Shown here one piece after another: positions 61,289-64,000 of a DNA stretch of 64,000 nucleotides (position 1 is its first letter; the number at the start of each line of letters is the position of its first letter). Both the position numbers and the translations under genes were made by a program. Below the pieces are notes generated by a model. The model made no database searches and was not told the origin of the DNA. It saw only the letters and a list, made by a program, of their open reading frames with translations. Source of the DNA: Nocardia sp. BSTN01. Its GTDB lineage: Bacteria; Actinomycetota; Actinomycetes; Mycobacteriales; Mycobacteriaceae. Location of the stretch: the NCBI RefSeq assembly GCF_015354405.1, contig NZ_JADKYP010000020.1:1-64000 (forward strand), given 5' to 3'.

Positions 61289-62758
61289 ATGGCGATCGCG
61301 AAGCCCTCGGACATGTTCGACCGAACGCGCGAATGGGAGGCGCTGACCCGATTCGTCACGAGTGGACAACCGCACGCGACTCTCGGGGTGGTCTCGGGAC
61401 GTCGGCGACAGGGCAAATCCTTCCTGCTCGAGGCGTTGTGCGAGGCCACCGGCGGCTTCTACTTCGCGGCAGATCAAGCGACCGAGGCCGAGTCGCTCCG
61501 TTACTTCTCCGGCGCGGTCGCAGACTATTCCGGTTCCGATCTGCCGGTGACCTTCGAGGATTGGCGTCAAGCGGTGGATGGACTACTCGCGGTGACCGTC
61601 GACCGCGAGGTGCCCGTGGTCATCGACGAGTTTCCCTACCTCGCCAAGGCCGCTCCAGCGCTTCCCTCGATCGTGCAAGCCGCGCTGGCGCCCCGCCGAC
61701 CCGAACGCCTGCGTTCGCGAGGTCGATTGCTGTTGTGCGGCTCGGCGTTGTCATTCATGGGCTCCTTGCTTTCCGGCGACGCACCACTGCGCGGGCGAGC
61801 CGGATTGGAACTCGTCGTGCCCACTCTCGACTATCGGCTCGCGGCCGAGTTCTGGGGAATCGAGGATCCGCGATTGGCGGTGCGCGTGCACGCGATCGTC
61901 GGCGGCACCCCCGCCTACCGCCGGGAATTCGTCGAGGACGATGCCCCCTCCGGGCCGGAAGACTTCGACGACTGGGTTCGGCGAACGGTGTTGAATCCGT
62001 CCAGCCCGCTGTTCCGCGAGGCTCGGTATCTGCTCAGCGAGGAGCCCGGACTACGCGATCCCGGCCTCTATCATTCGGTGCTTTCGGCTGTGGCACATGG
62101 CAATTCGACCAGCGGTGGGATCGCATCGTATGTAGGCCGTAAGGCCAGCGATATCGCTCACCCGCTCGCCGTTCTGGAAGACTGCGGACTCCTGCGCCGG
62201 GAGCCGGATCTGTTCCGCGGCAACCGAATCCTCTATCGAATCAGCGAACCATTGGTCACCTTCTATCAGACCATCCTGCGTCCCGAGTGGGCACAGTGGG
62301 AGCGGGGCCGCGATACCGACAGGTTGTGGCGCCGTCGGCGTAGCAGATTCGACAGCAATGTGCTGGGCCCGCATTTCGAACAGATCTGCCGCGACTGGAT
62401 CGCCGGTTACGCACCGCCCGAGACCTTCGGAGGTTATCCCGGCAGGGTCGGCTCCGGAGTCGTGAACGACCCCGCCGATCGGGCTACACATGAAGTCGAC
62501 GTGGTCGTGTTCGGCGAAGGGCGCGAGGGTACCGAATCGCTGCTCGCGATCGGCGAGGCGAAGTGGAACGACGTCGTGGGCATGGGGCATCTGGACCGGC
62601 TTCGCCGTATCCGGCAACTACTCTCCAGTCGGTACGACACCTCCGAAACTCGGCTGATCTGTTACAGCGCGGCGGGTTTCATGCCGGCGCTCGAGCGCGC
62701 AGCGGCCCGGGCGAGCGATATCGCCTTGGTCGGCTTGGACGATCTCTATCTCCGCTGA
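61289..62758 (+). CDS. DUF234-type AAA ATPase with C-terminal nuclease-like domain
   Basis: A 489-residue ATPase_2/DUF234 protein. Walker A is GRRRQGKSFLLEAL, Walker B VPVVIDEFPYL (about 113-123), then a winged-helix region (GGIASYVGRKASDIAHPLAVLEDCGLL). The C-terminus has DRATHEVDVVVFGEGREG and LLAIGEAKWND, an E-D-x-E-K pattern of PD-(D/E)xK nucleases. Relatives are known in archaea and bacteria as STAND-like or defence-associated ATPases; function unknown. The ATG is well supported by GGAGG. Confidence 0.85.
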   Translation: MAIAKPSDMFDRTREWEALTRFVTSGQPHATLGVVSGRRRQGKSFLLEALCEATGGFYFAADQATEAESLRYFSGAVADYSGSDLPVTFEDWRQAVDGLLAVTVDREVPVVIDEFPYLAKAAPALPSIVQAALAPRRPERLRSRGRLLLCGSALSFMGSLLSGDAPLRGRAGLELVVPTLDYRLAAEFWGIEDPRLAVRVHAIVGGTPAYRREFVEDDAPSGPEDFDDWVRRTVLNPSSPLFREARYLLSEEPGLRDPGLYHSVLSAVAHGNSTSGGIASYVGRKASDIAHPLAVLEDCGLLRREPDLFRGNRILYRISEPLVTFYQTILRPEWAQWERGRDTDRLWRRRRSRFDSNVLGPHFEQICRDWIAGYAPPETFGGYPGRVGSGVVNDPADRATHEVDVVVFGEGREGTESLLAIGEAKWNDVVGMGHLDRLRRIRQLLSSRYDTSETRLICYSAAGFMPALERAAARASDIALVGLDDLYLR

Positions 62759-62830
62759 CTGCCGATACGGCCTGAGCACGCCGATCGGCGCGGATCGGTT
62801 GTGATGCCAAACACAACGGGGGCGTTTGAT

Positions 62831-62865
62831 TTGACGCAACATTTGCACATTGCAACTATTGTCTA
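62831..62865 (+). promoter_or_regulatory. promoter/operator of the MarR-ClC operon
   Basis: TTGACG (62831-62836) may be the -35. The palindrome TTGCACATTGCAA (62843-62855) lies in the spacer and probably is the MarR site. The -10 is ACTATT or TATTGT near 62855-62862. The ATG at 62866 is then at or near the transcript start (leaderless). Confidence 0.55.
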
Positions 62866-63378
62866 ATGCAAGGCAATGAGGGGACCGTCGCGCCGGCCGC
62901 CGACGCCGCGTCCGAACAGAGCACCACTGCCGAGATCGCGGCACTCGAAGCACTGACCCGGATGCTGGTCTCCATCGCCTGGGACAGTGCCCACGCCGCA
63001 CCGCCCGGCGTCACCTTCCCGCAGATGCGCTTCCTGCTGATCCTGCAGGCCCTGGGCCGGGTGTCGTCGTCGCGGCTGGCGGCCGCGCTCGGCGTCAACG
63101 CCTCGTCGGTGACGCGGCTGGCGGACAAGCTCGAGGCCCGCGGGTACGTGGCGCGGGGAACCGATGCGCACAACCGCAGCGTCGTCACCATCGAGGTCAC
63201 CACCGCCGGACAGGCCGTGGTCGATCAGGTGTTGCAGCGGCGGAAGGTCGCCTTCGGATCCTTGCTGGACGGCCTCACTCCCGAGGCACGCGCCCGCGTG
63301 ATCGTCGCGGCGCGGGATCTGGTGCAGGCCGCCGCCACCACGCCCTTCGTCACCGCGACCGGGCCGGGGTCGTTATGA
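62866..63378 (+). CDS. MarR-family transcriptional regulator
   Basis: A 170-residue winged-helix regulator. The domain runs from LTRMLVSIAWDSAHAAPPG to the wing (GTDAHNRSVVTIEVTTAG), with the recognition helix in ALGVNASSVTRLADKLEARGYV. It precedes, with ATGA overlap, the ClC channel gene, and the palindrome upstream suggests autoregulation. Ligand unknown. Confidence 0.9.
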   Translation: MQGNEGTVAPAADAASEQSTTAEIAALEALTRMLVSIAWDSAHAAPPGVTFPQMRFLLILQALGRVSSSRLAAALGVNASSVTRLADKLEARGYVARGTDAHNRSVVTIEVTTAGQAVVDQVLQRRKVAFGSLLDGLTPEARARVIVAARDLVQAAATTPFVTATGPGSL

Positions 63379-64000
63379 GCGCCGGGCATTCGCGCGCGAC
63401 GCATCTGGGCGATTTCCAGGTCAGCCCGCGCCTGCTGCTGATCGCCGGCCTCGCGATTCCGGTCGGCGGCGCGGCCGCGGTGGCCGCGTACGCGCTGCTG
63501 CAGCTGATCGGGTTCATCACCAATCTCGTGTTCTACCAACGCTTCAGCACCGAGATGGTCGCGCCGGGCGCCACCCATCACCCGTGGTGGCTGGTACTCA
63601 CGGCACCGGTCGTGGGCGGGCTGATCATCGGGGTGATGGCCCGCTACGGCTCGGAGAAGATTCGCGGCCACGGCATGCCGGAGGCGATCGAGGCCATTCT
63701 CACCGGCGGGTCGCGGGTGCAGCCGCGGGTGGCGCTGCTCAAGCCCGCCTCCGCCGCGATCAGCATCGGCTCGGGTGGCCCGTTCGGCGCCGAGGGGCCG
63801 ATCATCATGACCGGCGGCGCGGTCGGTTCGATTCTGGCGCAATTGCTGAAACTGTCCGCGGACGAACGCAAGACACTGCTGGTCGCCGGTTCGGCGGCGG
63901 GGATGGCGGCGACCTTCAACGCCCCGCTGGCGGCGATTCTGCTGGCGGTGGAACTGCTGCTGTTCGAATGGCGGCCACGCAGTTTCATTCCGGTGGTGGC
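63375..64000 (+). CDS. ClC-family chloride channel or transporter, 5' part
   Basis: The reading starts at ATG 63375 (overlap with the MarR TGA) and continues open to the window end, 208 codons. Membrane helices and the ClC signatures are present: GSGGPFGAEGPIIM, which corresponds to the GxGIPE/GREGP anion path, and FNAPLAAILLAVELLL. Without the C-terminus it is not possible to say if it is a channel or Cl-/H+ exchanger, or has a CBS or TrkA domain. Confidence 0.92.
   Translation, partial: MSAGHSRATHLGDFQVSPRLLLIAGLAIPVGGAAAVAAYALLQLIGFITNLVFYQRFSTEMVAPGATHHPWWLVLTAPVVGGLIIGVMARYGSEKIRGHGMPEAIEAILTGGSRVQPRVALLKPASAAISIGSGGPFGAEGPIIMTGGAVGSILAQLLKLSADERKTLLVAGSAAGMAATFNAPLAAILLAVELLLFEWRPRSFIPVV

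Overview
The window is high-GC actinobacterial DNA, most likely from Nocardia or a close relative in the Mycobacteriales. The first 29 kb follow, gene by gene, the Mycobacterium tuberculosis block Rv3648c-Rv3683: cspA, a DUF1998 helicase, a Tad-type pilus/secretion set, a HAD phosphatase, a Fic-like protein, acs, a holin-like protein, an EphE-type hydrolase, marP, a Nudix hydrolase, a thioredoxin-like protein, nth, crp, an MBL hydrolase, RidA, two ArsA-like ATPases, whiB4, ponA2 and a metallophosphoesterase. Scr1-type HTH/DUF397 genes and KstR-like boxes further right fit Nocardia.

Layout. 1-9.2 kb: cspA fragment, helicase, a translationally coupled leftward Tad operon (6 genes after the pilin share ATGA-type overlaps), HAD phosphatase. 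Two small RNAs lie in the gaps around the HAD gene: a 6C-type RNA (about 8050-8148, minus) and an Ms1/6S-like RNA (about 9342-9640, plus). 9.7-29 kb: core metabolism, redox and envelope genes. 29-39 kb: a proline-rich membrane protein, tRNA-Pro(CGG), LtrA, an orphan ABC binding lipoprotein, a 2-oxoglutarate-type oxygenase, a DUF574 methyltransferase, a cobalamin riboswitch in front of a Ni/Co permease, and a secreted lipase.

39-58 kb is a large accessory metabolic locus. It holds an aldehyde dehydrogenase/enoyl-CoA hydratase divergent pair, SDR, acetoacetate-decarboxylase-like protein, acyl-CoA synthetase, a 414-residue protein of unknown function and a SnoaL-like protein on the minus strand. 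On the plus strand one operon runs through a 3-hydroxyisobutyrate-dehydrogenase-like enzyme, a CMD protein, a KstD-like flavoprotein, an F420 luciferase-like enzyme, a GT4 glycosyltransferase, a methyltransferase and an alpha-barrel protein. A second methyltransferase, a TetR regulator, a glutathione peroxidase and a GMC oxidoreductase close the locus. Two operator families tie it together: a GACACGTGTC palindrome at three promoters, including that of the TetR gene, and a KstR-like TnnAACnnGTTnnA box at four or five promoters. The gene mix suggests coenzyme-A-dependent breakdown or tailoring of an isoprenoid/steroid-like acyl compound coupled to a glycosylated, methylated product. I do not recognise it as a described pathway.

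58-64 kb: a Uma2 gene with an amber codon after its best start, two small Cys-rich proteins, an Scr1-type HTH/DUF397 pair, a DUF234 ATPase with a tandem palindromic operator, and a MarR-ClC chloride channel pair cut by the window end. No CRISPR array, rRNA, transposase or phage structural gene is visible. Many starts are GTG or TTG, and several promoters appear to give leaderless mRNAs.
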